Positions 42,732-50,137 of a stretch of 62,089 nucleotides of DNA are shown piece after piece; within the stretch, counting starts at the first letter, position 1; each line of letters opens with the position of its first letter. Below the pieces are notes generated by a model. That model was not told the origin of the DNA. It ran no database searches and was given only the letters and a program-made list of their open reading frames with translations. This stretch comes from a virus: IMG/VR virus record IMGVR_UViG_3300035307_000014, positions 1-62,089 of that record. One strand, written 5' to 3'. Made by a program: the position numbers and the translations under genes.

Positions 42732-44331
42732 AACATCGATTTTCACCTACAAGGCCCGCGTCCACGTAACGCCCGAACAGGATGCGCTGCTCTCGGCGTG
42801 GGCGGAATTGCATGGCCGTGCCGAACGGCGCTTCGCGAGCGCGTTTCTGCGCGGAGAAAAGCTTTCATCAGCGCACTGCCTGTTCAAGTCGATCCGCGAC
42901 GAGATGGGCCTTTCTGACCGCAACGCTGGCGCGGCGCTCGTTTCCGCTGACGGCAAGGTCCAGGCTGCGAAGGAGGCCCGCAAGCGTCACGTCTCCGATC
43001 TGCAAGGCAAAATCTCGCGCGCCGAAAAGGTTTTGGCTAAGCCACGGAAACAGCGGCCGATGAAACCGGACGTGATCCACCAGAAGCGCCGCCGTCTAGC
43101 CACGCTGCGCGCCCGGCTCTCTGCGATCCAGACGGAGATGCGCCCCAAGTTGGTTTTCGGCTCCCGCAAACTGCTTCACGCGCAATTCGATCTCGCGGCC
43201 AACGGGTTCGCCAATCATGCGGAGTGGCGGAAAGCGTGGCTGGCGGCCCGCTCCGGCGAAATTATGATCACCGGCCGGAACTCCGAGGCTTCCGGAAACC
43301 TGACATGCCGCGCCAGCTTCGACGGCGACGCCTTCGCGCTGACGCTGCGCGTCCCCTATGCGCTCGAAGCCCAGTTCGGCAAGCACCTGCGGCTCGACGG
43401 CGTCAACTTCCACCACGGCGCAGACGCCATCCTTGCGGCGATCTCGGCGCCGGAGACGCCCTCGACCAAGAGCCAGAAGGCGACCGCGCCCGTCACTTGG
43501 TGCTTTGTCCGCCCTGACGATGGCAAAGGTTGGCTGGTCTACGTCTCGACGCACGTCAAGGCGGCGCCGGTTGTCACGCGTCGCGAGATGGGCGCCATCG
43601 GCGCAGACTTCAACGCGGACCACATCGCCGTTTCGGAGATTGACCGCCACGGCAATCCGCTCCCGACTCGATGCAAGCGAATTGACCTCGTCACGCGCGG
43701 CAAGACGGCGAACCAACGCAGGGAGCTTGTCCGCGTCGCAGCAAAGGAGATTGCGGAGCACGCCCGCGTCGTCGGCAAGCCGGTCGTCATCGAAAAACTA
43801 GATTTCGCCGAGAAGAAACGCGCTCTTGAGGCGGTTGACACGCGCCGGGCTCGCATGCTTTCCGCGCTGACCTACTCGGCATTTGCCCAAGCACTGCGCG
43901 CGGCCTGCTTTCGCGCTGGCGTCGAAGTCATCGAAGTCAACCCCGCGTGGACCAGCGTCATCGGCGCTGTGAATTACGCAACAAAAACAGGTTTATCCGT
44001 CCACCTTGCGGCTGCTGTGGCAATCGCAAGACGTGGACTGTCTTATCGTGAGACTGCAGTTGGCCGCTCGGCGAAAACGCCGAACGGTCGCGGCGGCCAT
44101 GTCACCTTCGCGCTACCGGATCGGAATCGTGCGAAGCATGTATGGTCGCATTGGGCCGCAATTTCACGAGCAAGGCAGGCGGCGATTAAATCGCATTTCC
44201 TGTCGCTTCGAAAGAGGCGAACAGCGGACAAGTCCTTGGATGAAGACCGCAAGTTCTTACAGGAATTCATGGCTGCGACGCCATGCGCTAATCGTGCTCA
44301 AAGCGGTTCGGAGCGCGTCCATGCCCAATGA
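42724..44331 (+). CDS. TnpB-like RuvC protein, histidine at the third catalytic position
   Basis: The 535 residues belong to the TnpB-related group associated with IS elements in alphaproteobacteria. RuvC-I is GADFNADHIAVSEID (Asp295), RuvC-II is VVIEKLDF (Glu357). In RuvC-III the usual Asp of D-x-NAA is replaced by His427 (GLSVHLAAAVAIARRGL). No CxxC zinc finger precedes it. TnpB proteins are RNA-guided nucleases that help element maintenance. Whether this His form cuts is unknown. The decayed copy at 58417-59954 has the same His. Confidence 0.82.
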   Translation: MTETSIFTYKARVHVTPEQDALLSAWAELHGRAERRFASAFLRGEKLSSAHCLFKSIRDEMGLSDRNAGAALVSADGKVQAAKEARKRHVSDLQGKISRAEKVLAKPRKQRPMKPDVIHQKRRRLATLRARLSAIQTEMRPKLVFGSRKLLHAQFDLAANGFANHAEWRKAWLAARSGEIMITGRNSEASGNLTCRASFDGDAFALTLRVPYALEAQFGKHLRLDGVNFHHGADAILAAISAPETPSTKSQKATAPVTWCFVRPDDGKGWLVYVSTHVKAAPVVTRREMGAIGADFNADHIAVSEIDRHGNPLPTRCKRIDLVTRGKTANQRRELVRVAAKEIAEHARVVGKPVVIEKLDFAEKKRALEAVDTRRARMLSALTYSAFAQALRAACFRAGVEVIEVNPAWTSVIGAVNYATKTGLSVHLAAAVAIARRGLSYRETAVGRSAKTPNGRGGHVTFALPDRNRAKHVWSHWAAISRARQAAIKSHFLSLRKRRTADKSLDEDRKFLQEFMAATPCANRAQSGSERVHAQ

Positions 44332-44433
44332 GATATTTGGCTATGGTTTTAGGAACCCTGACTAAAGCGGCTGCGCCCAGGCTTCGGGGCCGAGGCACAG
44401 CCTACCACCAACCAGCACGGAGATGCTGATCAG
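44332..44433 (+). ncRNA. Candidate TnpB guide-RNA (omega RNA) scaffold
   Basis: The 102 bp after tnpB contain GGTTTTAGGA, a hairpin-rich GC tract (CCAGGCTTCGGGGCCGAGG), then CCAACC and CACGGAGA, ending at the ATGGCA of the next gene. The same ordered elements (GGTTTTAGGA, CCAAC, CACGGAGA, ATGGCA) follow the decayed tnpB on the other strand at about 58384-58422. Position and conservation fit an omega RNA. Part of the match could reflect a shared Shine-Dalgarno. Confidence 0.4.
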
Positions 44434-44895
44434 ATGGCAGTTCGAGATATATCGTGTACGACTGAAAAAGTCACTGAAGAAAAAGTGAATGCATTTCCTG
44501 TGAATAGGACGTTGTCCTTAGCGTCAGCGTCAGCATTTGGAATGTTTGTTCTTGGTTGCATATGGTGGTTTGTTCGAACCGACTATGTGAACGAGGGGCT
44601 GATGCCCGCTAAAGCGTATCAGCTCAATGATGTAAAGGACGGCGTGGCGAAACTTGACGACAGGCTCAAGGGGTTTTCGGCGCTGACGGATCGACGATTG
44701 GAAAACCTGCAAAAGGACGTTCAGTCTCACGGCGAGCAGTTGTCGGCTGTGCGCGCCGCCCAGGAGCGGACGAACTCGACGCTGGACGCCCTGACGTCGG
44801 CGATGTTGCGGACGGCTCCTACCACCACGCCGATGCCGAACCATCGGACACAACCACACGTAGAGCCAACACGGGCGGCTGACAAAAGCCGCTAA
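44434..44895 (+). CDS. Membrane protein, holin- or spanin-like
   Basis: The 153 residues have one strong transmembrane segment (about 27-47: LSLASASAFGMFVLGCIWWF), then a long helix/coiled-coil (GVAKLDDRLKGFSALTDRRL; HGEQLSAVRAAQERTNSTLD) and a Pro/Thr-rich tail. Without the IS607 element it would directly follow the endolysin, so a lysis role is likely. It shows no recognisable family motif. Confidence 0.6.
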   Translation: MAVRDISCTTEKVTEEKVNAFPVNRTLSLASASAFGMFVLGCIWWFVRTDYVNEGLMPAKAYQLNDVKDGVAKLDDRLKGFSALTDRRLENLQKDVQSHGEQLSAVRAAQERTNSTLDALTSAMLRTAPTTTPMPNHRTQPHVEPTRAADKSR

Positions 44896-44963
44896 CACAA
44901 CACTCGGAATTGGCCACGGGCCGCGACAATCCGCGCCTCAGATGTCGCCAAGGAAACTGGAAG

Positions 44964-44983
44964 CTCCGGGCTTTAGCCCGGAG
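44964..44983. repeat. Perfect hairpin resembling an IS/TnpB right end
   Basis: GCTCCGGGC, TTTA loop region, GCCCGGAG, followed by AGTGGTCAC. It lies between convergent genes. No T-run follows, so it is a poor terminator. Hairpins of this kind with a GGGCTTTAGCCC core are common at the right end of IS200/IS605 and IS607 elements. It may mark an old element end. Confidence 0.45.
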
Positions 44984-44988
44984 AGTGG

Positions 44989-45528
44989 TCACTGAGCCTG
45001 CGTTAAGTTTGTCAGCCTCACAAATTCCCCAAACGGCGTCGCCTCCCGGCGCGGTGATCTCGGCATCCACGGAACGCCAGCGGCGATCTTTGCCAGCCTT
45101 TCGTGGTCGGCAGGATCGTCTTCCGACCAGCGCTCTCCAGCCTCAACCGAAATGGATACGGGACCAACCGCGTCGCGGAGTTCGGCGGCAATGCTCGATA
45201 TCGGCCGGACGCCAAGGATATCTGCCCCGGCGCCGTCTTCAGGGAGATAGACGACGGCATGGGCGATCCTTCCCAAGATGGTGTCGCCGCGACGCCTGAA
45301 GATCGCCATGGGTGAGGCGGTCTCCAGCGCCACAGCGTTCGCCAAGTCGTAGCATCCGCCAACCGCGAAGTTTCTGATTAGGCCATAAAGCCAAGCTTCC
45401 TGATCGACGCCGGACGACGCCCAATAGTCGCGGTTATCGAACATTGACCATTCTACGAGCTGGGATAGGCCGACACGCTCAAGCGTTAGCCAGCGGGAAA
45501 CTTCGTCTGTAGCGGGGGCGATGGTCAT
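44989..45528 (-). CDS. Unknown early protein (179 residues)
   Basis: The ATG at 45528 overlaps the previous stop (ATGA), which decides the start. A frame open further upstream is not needed. The protein (WLTLERVGLSQLVEWSMFDN; LANAVALETASPMAIFRRRG; ILGRIAHAVVYLPEDGAGAD) has mixed helix and strand and no known motif. It is the last gene of the minus-strand operon. Confidence 0.65.
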   Translation of the reverse strand: MTIAPATDEVSRWLTLERVGLSQLVEWSMFDNRDYWASSGVDQEAWLYGLIRNFAVGGCYDLANAVALETASPMAIFRRRGDTILGRIAHAVVYLPEDGAGADILGVRPISSIAAELRDAVGPVSISVEAGERWSEDDPADHERLAKIAAGVPWMPRSPRREATPFGEFVRLTNLTQAQ

Positions 45529-45722
45529 GACGTCACCGCCTTCGCAGTCGCCTTCCTGTCCCGCACCTTCCCCGTCCCACCACACGCACCACACGAGGGC
45601 GAGCCGCCAGCGTCGTAATAACCGCTCCCGCTGCAAGCTGTGCAGGTGACCATTTTTACGCCGTGCTCTCGGTCGTAGCGCTCTTTCCGGGCGGCTTTGC
45701 GGTCTTGATAGGTTTCGGTCAT
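45525..45722 (-). CDS. Small DnaJ-type zinc-finger protein
   Basis: The 65 residues have a basic helix (DRKAARKERYDREHG) and then CTACSGSGYYDAGG and CGACGGTGK, two CxxCxGxG motifs as in the DnaJ cysteine-rich domain. Such tiny zinc proteins are frequent in phage early operons. Both ends overlap neighbours by 4 bp. Confidence 0.75.
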   Translation of the reverse strand: MTETYQDRKAARKERYDREHGVKMVTCTACSGSGYYDAGGSPSCGACGGTGKVRDRKATAKAVTS

Positions 45723-45961
45723 GCCAGCCCCCTAAGCTTCGCCACAGGCACATCAATCAGCCTCGCGAAAGCCTTCAGCGCTTCGGAGCATCGACGGCCG
45801 CCCCACATGTCATCAGGCGGACACGACGCAAGGAATACGGCGACGGTGGTCAGGTCTTCGATGCGTTCGTGGGCAAGATCCTCGACGGAGCGGGTGTGCA
45901 GCGGTGGTTCGCCGTTGCGGCCGATGTAGCGGTCTGCCGTGCGTGTTGTTGTCTTGCTCAT
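45719..45961 (-). CDS. Unknown small early protein
   Basis: The 80 residues (RYIGRNGEPPLHTRSVEDLA; ERIEDLTTVAVFLASCPPDD; LKAFARLIDVPVAKLRGLA) are soluble and helical. Coupled by ATGA overlaps on both sides. No family was recognised. Confidence 0.6.
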   Translation of the reverse strand: MSKTTTRTADRYIGRNGEPPLHTRSVEDLAHERIEDLTTVAVFLASCPPDDMWGGRRCSEALKAFARLIDVPVAKLRGLA

Positions 45962-46227
45962 GCCGTCACCTCCCAGACGACGCCAAACGTGGATGGTTCT
46001 CTCTTCTCTTCCCTGAACCTGCGCCCGGCGCCTATCTTGATGTATCCTCCGCGATCTTTACCAGCCCATCCTTCGCGGGTCGCAATGCTTAGAGCCAGAT
46101 AGACCGCGCTGTCTTCAAGATCAAGACTATGCTCATGGTTCAACTCCGCAGTGATTATGGTGCCGCGCTTGTGTTCCGTTGGGCTGAGGACGGAGGGAAG
46201 CAAATCAATGATGTCTTGGATGTTCAT
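45958..46227 (-). CDS. Unknown early protein (89 residues)
   Basis: The start at 46227 overlaps the upstream stop (ATGA). The sequence (NIQDIIDLLPSVLSPTEHKR; YLALSIATREGWAGKDRGGY; RRFREEKREPSTFGVVWEV) shows a conserved-looking basic centre but no named domain. A frame open to 46611 is not used because it lacks a site. Confidence 0.6.
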   Translation of the reverse strand: MNIQDIIDLLPSVLSPTEHKRGTIITAELNHEHSLDLEDSAVYLALSIATREGWAGKDRGGYIKIGAGRRFREEKREPSTFGVVWEVTA

Positions 46228-46637
46228 GCCGTCACCACGGCCGCAGCCGCGTCCTTCTCGATTTCCCGAAGCTTCGCCCGTATCAGGTTGGCGGCGGCTA
46301 TGGCGCGGGTCTTGCCGCTTTCTCCGCCGTGCATTCCCGCGTTGAAGGCTGCCAGCCAGTATCCACCAGAACACTTCTCTACCCAAATGGCTCCCTCCCC
46401 AATATCTTTCCTGAGAATACCTCCGAGAGACTTGGCGTATTTGGGGAACTCTTCGGAATAAATCTGTCCCCAGCCGCGCCGCATACTGCTCTCTGTGTTG
46501 GCGAACCACGTCGATGCGCTGGAGCGGTCCTCGCGGTCGGCTTTGACTTTTCGTTTCGTTTGGTCCATTCTGTCCTCGCACACAATCTGATTTGGAACGG
46601 TCGGGGAGCAATCCTCGGCCTTTTCTGCGTTTAGCAC
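46224..46637 (-). CDS. Unknown early protein (137 residues)
   Basis: The start may be the ATG at 46637 or a later one at codon 24 (MDQTKRKVKADRED). The body (RRGWGQIYSEEFPKYAKSLG; WVEKCSGGYWLAAFNAGMHG; RAIAAANLIRAKLREIEKD) suggests a small alpha/beta protein. No family recognised. Confidence 0.55.
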   Translation of the reverse strand: MLNAEKAEDCSPTVPNQIVCEDRMDQTKRKVKADREDRSSASTWFANTESSMRRGWGQIYSEEFPKYAKSLGGILRKDIGEGAIWVEKCSGGYWLAAFNAGMHGGESGKTRAIAAANLIRAKLREIEKDAAAAVVTA

Positions 46638-46654
46638 GTTGTTTTCTCTGAGTT

Positions 46655-46924
46655 TTACGGATTTTCCTTGGCTTGGCCGGGTTGTTCCGTAAAATCCTTA
46701 GTTAACAGCGGCTTGTCGTTTTGTGCCATGTCCGCGACCACCTTCGCCGCCTCAGCCAATCCCATCGGGCGAGAGCCGTGCGCTAGCTTCAGCAAGACCT
46801 GCGCAGCTTCCCCAAGCGCCATCTGGCGGGATATCTTGATCGCCGTCGCCGTGATGGCCTCCTGCTCTCTGATGGCTGCTTCCAGCTCGGCTATACGCTT
46901 GACGTGGTTCTCGTTCTGGTCCAT
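46655..46924 (-). CDS. Small coiled-coil early protein
   Basis: The 89 residues start with a heptad-rich helix (VKRIAELEAAIREQEAITAT) followed by Ala/Leu helices (GEAAQVLLKLAHGSRP; AEAAKVVADMAQN). It could dimerise. Separated from neighbours by short gaps (17 and 57 bp). Unknown role. Confidence 0.55.
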   Translation of the reverse strand: MDQNENHVKRIAELEAAIREQEAITATAIKISRQMALGEAAQVLLKLAHGSRPMGLAEAAKVVADMAQNDKPLLTKDFTEQPGQAKENP

Positions 46925-46981
46925 GGTTAGTCCTCTGCGGTTTTTGTGGTGGAAATTGGCGACTGGAATGCGATCCGGGCG

Positions 46982-47308
46982 CTATTTTTTTAGGCCGGAT
47001 CGTCTTTTCTGTAAATCTCGGATGAAGTCACAAGCAATCTCCGCCGTGGTCGCTTCCATTTCCTCTACTAGACGCCTCTTCTGTTCATCTGGATCAATGG
47101 TCCTGGGAGCATCTACCGGCGCAACCTTCTTGGGCGCGAAGAATTGGCCATCGTCGTCGTTATCCTTAGCCATAGGCATGGAAACGCGTCGTTTGGTGAG
47201 TGCGAAACCAGATTGAGCCAAGCTAAAAATAACCTCTCTGGCGGCTCCGTTTGCGTCGTCGCAATGGCCGCGTAGTACTTTGGCGATTATGTCTTTGGGC
47301 GTGGTCAC
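46982..47308 (-). CDS. Unknown early protein (108 residues)
   Basis: An N-terminal helical part (PKDIIAKVLRGHCDDANGAA) precedes a charged linker (KDNDDDGQFFAPKKV) and a helical C-terminus (DEQKRRLVEEMEATTAEIAC). Its start shares bases with the end of the upstream XRE gene, so the two are likely co-translated. Confidence 0.55.
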   Translation of the reverse strand: MTTPKDIIAKVLRGHCDDANGAAREVIFSLAQSGFALTKRRVSMPMAKDNDDDGQFFAPKKVAPVDAPRTIDPDEQKRRLVEEMEATTAEIACDFIRDLQKRRSGLKK

Positions 47309-47715
47309 TATTTCGTCCTTTCATGTCGTTCTATCCACATCTGAGCTTCGATAAGCCGCTCCCGCGCCGCGTCAATGCTTTCTGAGCCTCCGATAACATC
47401 CACGCAATCAATGATCATTTCGATTGCGCCGATGACTTCCGCCGCAGTAAGCAGCGGGCCGGTGGGAAGAACGACTGATTCAGTATCGGTAATGATCTGC
47501 GCATCTATATCAGCAAAAGCGCTGGAAATACTCTCGGACTGCTGAGGGCTTGGAAGCTTAAGCCCCCTACTGAGAAGCGAAATTTGAGATTGAATGATAC
47601 CTGTTTTCTCTGATAATGCTTTCTGTGTCAGATTATGCTCAAACATTTGTTTGGTAAGCCACGTTCCGAAGCCGCGCCCTTTGGGCATGGCTCCATTTTT
47701 GTGTGTATTGGTCAT
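47308..47715 (-). CDS. XRE-family helix-turn-helix regulator
   Basis: The helix-turn-helix is clear: MFEHNLTQKALSEKTGIIQS then QISLLSRGLKLPSPQQ. The following acidic segment and helical C-terminus (AAEVIGAIEMIIDCVDVIGG) may dimerise. The start is uncertain (47748 TTG, 47715 ATG or 47691 ATG). Within this early operon it is the best candidate for a phage repressor or Cro-type protein, though no peptidase domain is present. Confidence 0.7.
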   Translation of the reverse strand: MTNTHKNGAMPKGRGFGTWLTKQMFEHNLTQKALSEKTGIIQSQISLLSRGLKLPSPQQSESISSAFADIDAQIITDTESVVLPTGPLLTAAEVIGAIEMIIDCVDVIGGSESIDAARERLIEAQMWIERHERTK

Positions 47716-47780
47716 TTGATTGCTTGCTGTCCTTCCTATTAATTCCAAGAATTCATGATATCACAATGAAATAAAATATT

Positions 47781-47996
47781 TCAACGAATATTTCTGATCT
47801 CTCCTTCGAACTTCTCCCACCGATATCCGTCCCGCTCCAATCTCGCCCACGCTTCCCTTACCTCGGTCTTGCGCATCCAGGATAGCGACACCGAACACTC
47901 GATGCAGCGCCAGGGGTTGTCGTCTGTCCTCAGCCAAACAGCCGTGGCGTCGGGCTCACCCTGGCGTGAGACGAGAAGAAGGACGGCAAGGTCCAT
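47781..47996 (-). CDS. Small protein, paralogue of 54140-54421
   Basis: The ATG at 47996 overlaps the previous stop as TGATG. The 71 residues share with the protein at 54140 the pattern AVLLLxxR, ATxWL, PWRC(I/V)(E/D)CS, SL(S/A)WM(R/K)KTEV and W-E-K-F-E-G. The CxxC pair might bind metal. Function unknown. A 12-bp AT-rich stretch follows before the XRE gene. Confidence 0.65.
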   Translation of the reverse strand: MDLAVLLLVSRQGEPDATAVWLRTDDNPWRCIECSVSLSWMRKTEVREAWARLERDGYRWEKFEGEIRNIR

Positions 47997-48418
47997 CACA
48001 CCCCCTTGCGCAATAGCGATATCAACTCATCGTCTCGAAAATAGTGCTCGCACACATCGCCAACGGATGCCTGAAAGCTCGGCGAGTGCCTATTGTGGCA
48101 GTCTCCGGTCTGCTCCAGCCACTTGCCGTTGGCGTCGAGGCCACCGCCGTCGAAAAACTCACAGGTGGCGCATGTGGTGGGGATGGCTTCGGCGTTTGCC
48201 GTTGCTGCCTTGATCGCGTTGGCGGCAACCATCTCCAGTTCTGCTTGATTGTGGATGGCTGTTTCCAGGATCTCCGCTCCCATGCGGGCGTACTCATCCG
48301 GGTCTTCGCCGTTTTCCTTTAGCTCAGCCAACAGTTCATCGTCCGACATCGCCAGAATATCCTCAACGAGGGCGGCTTCGAGATTGTCGAGTTTTTGGCG
48401 TGGGGTGAGTTTTGTCAA
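47996..48418 (-). CDS. Early protein with C-terminal Cys/His cluster
   Basis: The 140 residues have an acidic helical N-terminal half (LAMSDDELLAELKENGEDPD) and a C-terminal CATCEFFDGGG, GDCHNRHSPSF, CEHYFRDDEL cluster suggesting one zinc site. Similar TCxxCxFF proteins are common in phage early regions. Its start lies within the end of the upstream gene (56 bp overlap). Confidence 0.6.
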   Translation of the reverse strand: MTKLTPRQKLDNLEAALVEDILAMSDDELLAELKENGEDPDEYARMGAEILETAIHNQAELEMVAANAIKAATANAEAIPTTCATCEFFDGGGLDANGKWLEQTGDCHNRHSPSFQASVGDVCEHYFRDDELISLLRKGV

Positions 48419-48614
48419 GTTCTGTAGCTCCTTGTTTCTGGATATGCTCTAGATCATCGGGGAAAATGTATTCAACATCATAGTCTTTTACCACGCGCCC
48501 GCAAGGACAGCACCATTCGGCGTACCAAAACAGAGTGTCTAATTCACCTTCGTCTTCGCCTTCAAAGTGGTGCTCACGTTGGTTGAGAACGGTTCCACAA
48601 CGAGGACATGTCAT
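48363..48614 (-). CDS. Small zinc-ribbon protein
   Basis: The ATG at 48614 starts directly with CPRCGTVLNQ. A second pair (WCCPCGRVVKDY) follows about 25 residues later, so a zinc ribbon is likely. The 83 residues end in a basic Pro-rich tail. The overlap with the next gene is unusually long (56 bp), so the C-terminal tail may be a drifted extension. Confidence 0.6.
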   Translation of the reverse strand: MTCPRCGTVLNQREHHFEGEDEGELDTLFWYAEWCCPCGRVVKDYDVEYIFPDDLEHIQKQGATELDKTHPTPKTRQSRSRPR

Positions 48615-48642
48615 TACGCCCTGATCTTTCAGTGGTGTGCCC

Positions 48643-49614
48643 CTACCTGAAGTGCTTCGACAGCTTAAGCCCCTGATCCTGATAGTGCGAGCCGATCTCC
48701 GCCCCGTAAAGCTGCTCAGGAACTGTCTCCATGCGCTCATAGACGATGCTCCCCACGATCTGCCCGTCTTCGAGCGCGAACGGCGAATAGGCGCGGATTT
48801 CGAGCACGGCGCGGCCAACAAAGCCAGGGTCAAAAAACCCTGCGTAATGAACGCGATATTCTCCCATGTTAGCGTTAAAGGGCAGCATCTCAGCGGCGTG
48901 CGTCGGCGGAATGGACACGGCCTCTTTCGATGCCAGGATGTAGAATTGATCCGGATCGAGGATCATCCGGCCGTCTCTGGCGTGGATCGGCTCCCAAAAG
49001 TCTGCGGCGTCGTGCTGGGCCACAGCATCAACATCCACAGCTCCAGTGAAGCGCTTTGCTCGGTAGCCGACAACGCCGTCGCCCGCGAGGTCAATGCTCA
49101 CCGTTTCATTGCGCCGCGCCGTCCCCGCCAATGGCGCCGGACGCTCGAACCGCAGTTGCGCCAGCCTGGAACCGGGCCGAACGATCACGGGGAACGTCTG
49201 CGGACATATCACCGCAAACAAAGGCCCATCGTATCCTGGGGCGATGCGGTCGAACTCCGTCGAGCCGTCTCCGATCACCCTCACGAATACGTCAAGGCGC
49301 CCGATGGAGCTTTTGGGGTTCGCGATCACCGTCGCATCGGAGCCGAGCAGATATTCCTGGAGTTGGGCGACGTAGACGCAGCCCGTCTCCAGTATCGCGC
49401 CGTCGAGGATATTCACCTCTCCGATGGCCAATCCAGCCAGCTTCTCGCGTACAGTTCCGGCGCCAGGCAAGAAGCTCGCCCTCACGCGCCACGTCGGCCC
49501 AGCCAAGCGGAGGTCGAGACTAGCGGGCTGGATCTGAGATGGCCACACACGATTGTTGGCTGATATTGCGCCACCGTTGATGAGTGCGTTGATGGACTGG
49601 CAGGATAGGATCAC
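48643..49614 (-). CDS. dcd: dCTP deaminase (long, alphaproteobacterial type)
   Basis: The 323 residues fit the long 2'-deoxycytidine 5'-triphosphate deaminase family. IQPASLDLRLAG is at the N-terminus, NPKSSIGRLDVFVRVIGD holds the active-site SS-x-x-R-L motif, and GEYRVHYAGFFDPGF lies in the second half. The C-terminus is GSHYQDQGLKLSKHFR. It converts dCTP to dUTP, feeding dTTP synthesis. A diverged copy of the last 29 codons lies at 51990-52079. Confidence 0.88.
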   Translation of the reverse strand: MILSCQSINALINGGAISANNRVWPSQIQPASLDLRLAGPTWRVRASFLPGAGTVREKLAGLAIGEVNILDGAILETGCVYVAQLQEYLLGSDATVIANPKSSIGRLDVFVRVIGDGSTEFDRIAPGYDGPLFAVICPQTFPVIVRPGSRLAQLRFERPAPLAGTARRNETVSIDLAGDGVVGYRAKRFTGAVDVDAVAQHDAADFWEPIHARDGRMILDPDQFYILASKEAVSIPPTHAAEMLPFNANMGEYRVHYAGFFDPGFVGRAVLEIRAYSPFALEDGQIVGSIVYERMETVPEQLYGAEIGSHYQDQGLKLSKHFR

Positions 49615-49940
49615 CGCGACACCTCCACGTTGGCGTCAGGATGCGCCTTGCAGGCGTTCAGATAGCTCTCGACGAAGGGTACGAAGTGTTTATACAGGCC
49701 CCATCCATTAGAAGCGTTGAACTGTTCGAAGTGTTCTGGGCGCGCCTTCAAGTCAGCCAAGCCCTTCTCAAGAGGCTGAATGAGCTGTTCGGCCTTGGTA
49801 ATGCCGATCTCATCTGGACGCCACAGGCATTGATAGATGCCAGCCTCCGACGCCATCTTGCCGAGGTTGTGGGTTATGTTCCCGTCATGCACGCACTTCT
49901 CTTCAGTCACGACTTTTGTCAGGTAAACGTCTAGGCTCAT
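49611..49940 (-). CDS. Conserved phage protein of unknown function
   Basis: The 109 residues (MSLDVYLTKVVTEEKCVHDG; THNLGKMASEAGIYQCLWRP; NGWGLYKHFVPFVESYLNAC) match a compact family often seen in phages and in bacterial islands, with invariant HNLG, LWRP and NGWG. No activity is known to me. Coupled to dcd by a 4-bp overlap. Confidence 0.65.
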   Translation of the reverse strand: MSLDVYLTKVVTEEKCVHDGNITHNLGKMASEAGIYQCLWRPDEIGITKAEQLIQPLEKGLADLKARPEHFEQFNASNGWGLYKHFVPFVESYLNACKAHPDANVEVSR

Positions 49941-50071
49941 GCTGCTATTTCCTTTGATTGAGCTACCATCGCCGCACGTAGAAGCGTGGTTGCGGACTCG
50001 ATTGGCGTGTTCCTGCTTCTATAAACGTGCTCAAACGTGCGCGTCATAGAATTTATCCGCAGCCTTATCAT
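49937..50071 (-). CDS. Very small basic protein (44 residues)
   Basis: The frame from ATG 50071 encodes MIRLRINSMTRTFEHVYRSR and a helical second half. AAGGA precedes at 10 nt and its stop overlaps the next ATG (ATGA), which supports it despite its size. The N-terminal beta-like, basic stretch recalls a ribbon-helix-helix half but is too short to assign. Confidence 0.5.
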   Translation of the reverse strand: MIRLRINSMTRTFEHVYRSRNTPIESATTLLRAAMVAQSKEIAA

Positions 50072-50137
50072 GGTTTTGCGTCCTTCTCTTCCCGCTTCTC
50101 AAGCGAGCGTATGAAATTGCTTTACAATGGGTATTCG

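Larger units (their letters stand above)
42110..44433 (+). mobile_element. IS607-type element inserted in the lysis module (ends approximate)
   Basis: A serine recombinase gene is followed with overlap by a TnpB-like gene, the IS607 arrangement. It lies between endolysin and a holin-like gene. The left end is near the TTGACA-rich stretch at about 42110-42130. The right end is either near 44433 or, if the hairpin at 44964-44983 belongs to the element, near 44990. No flanking duplication is expected for this family. Confidence 0.6.
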
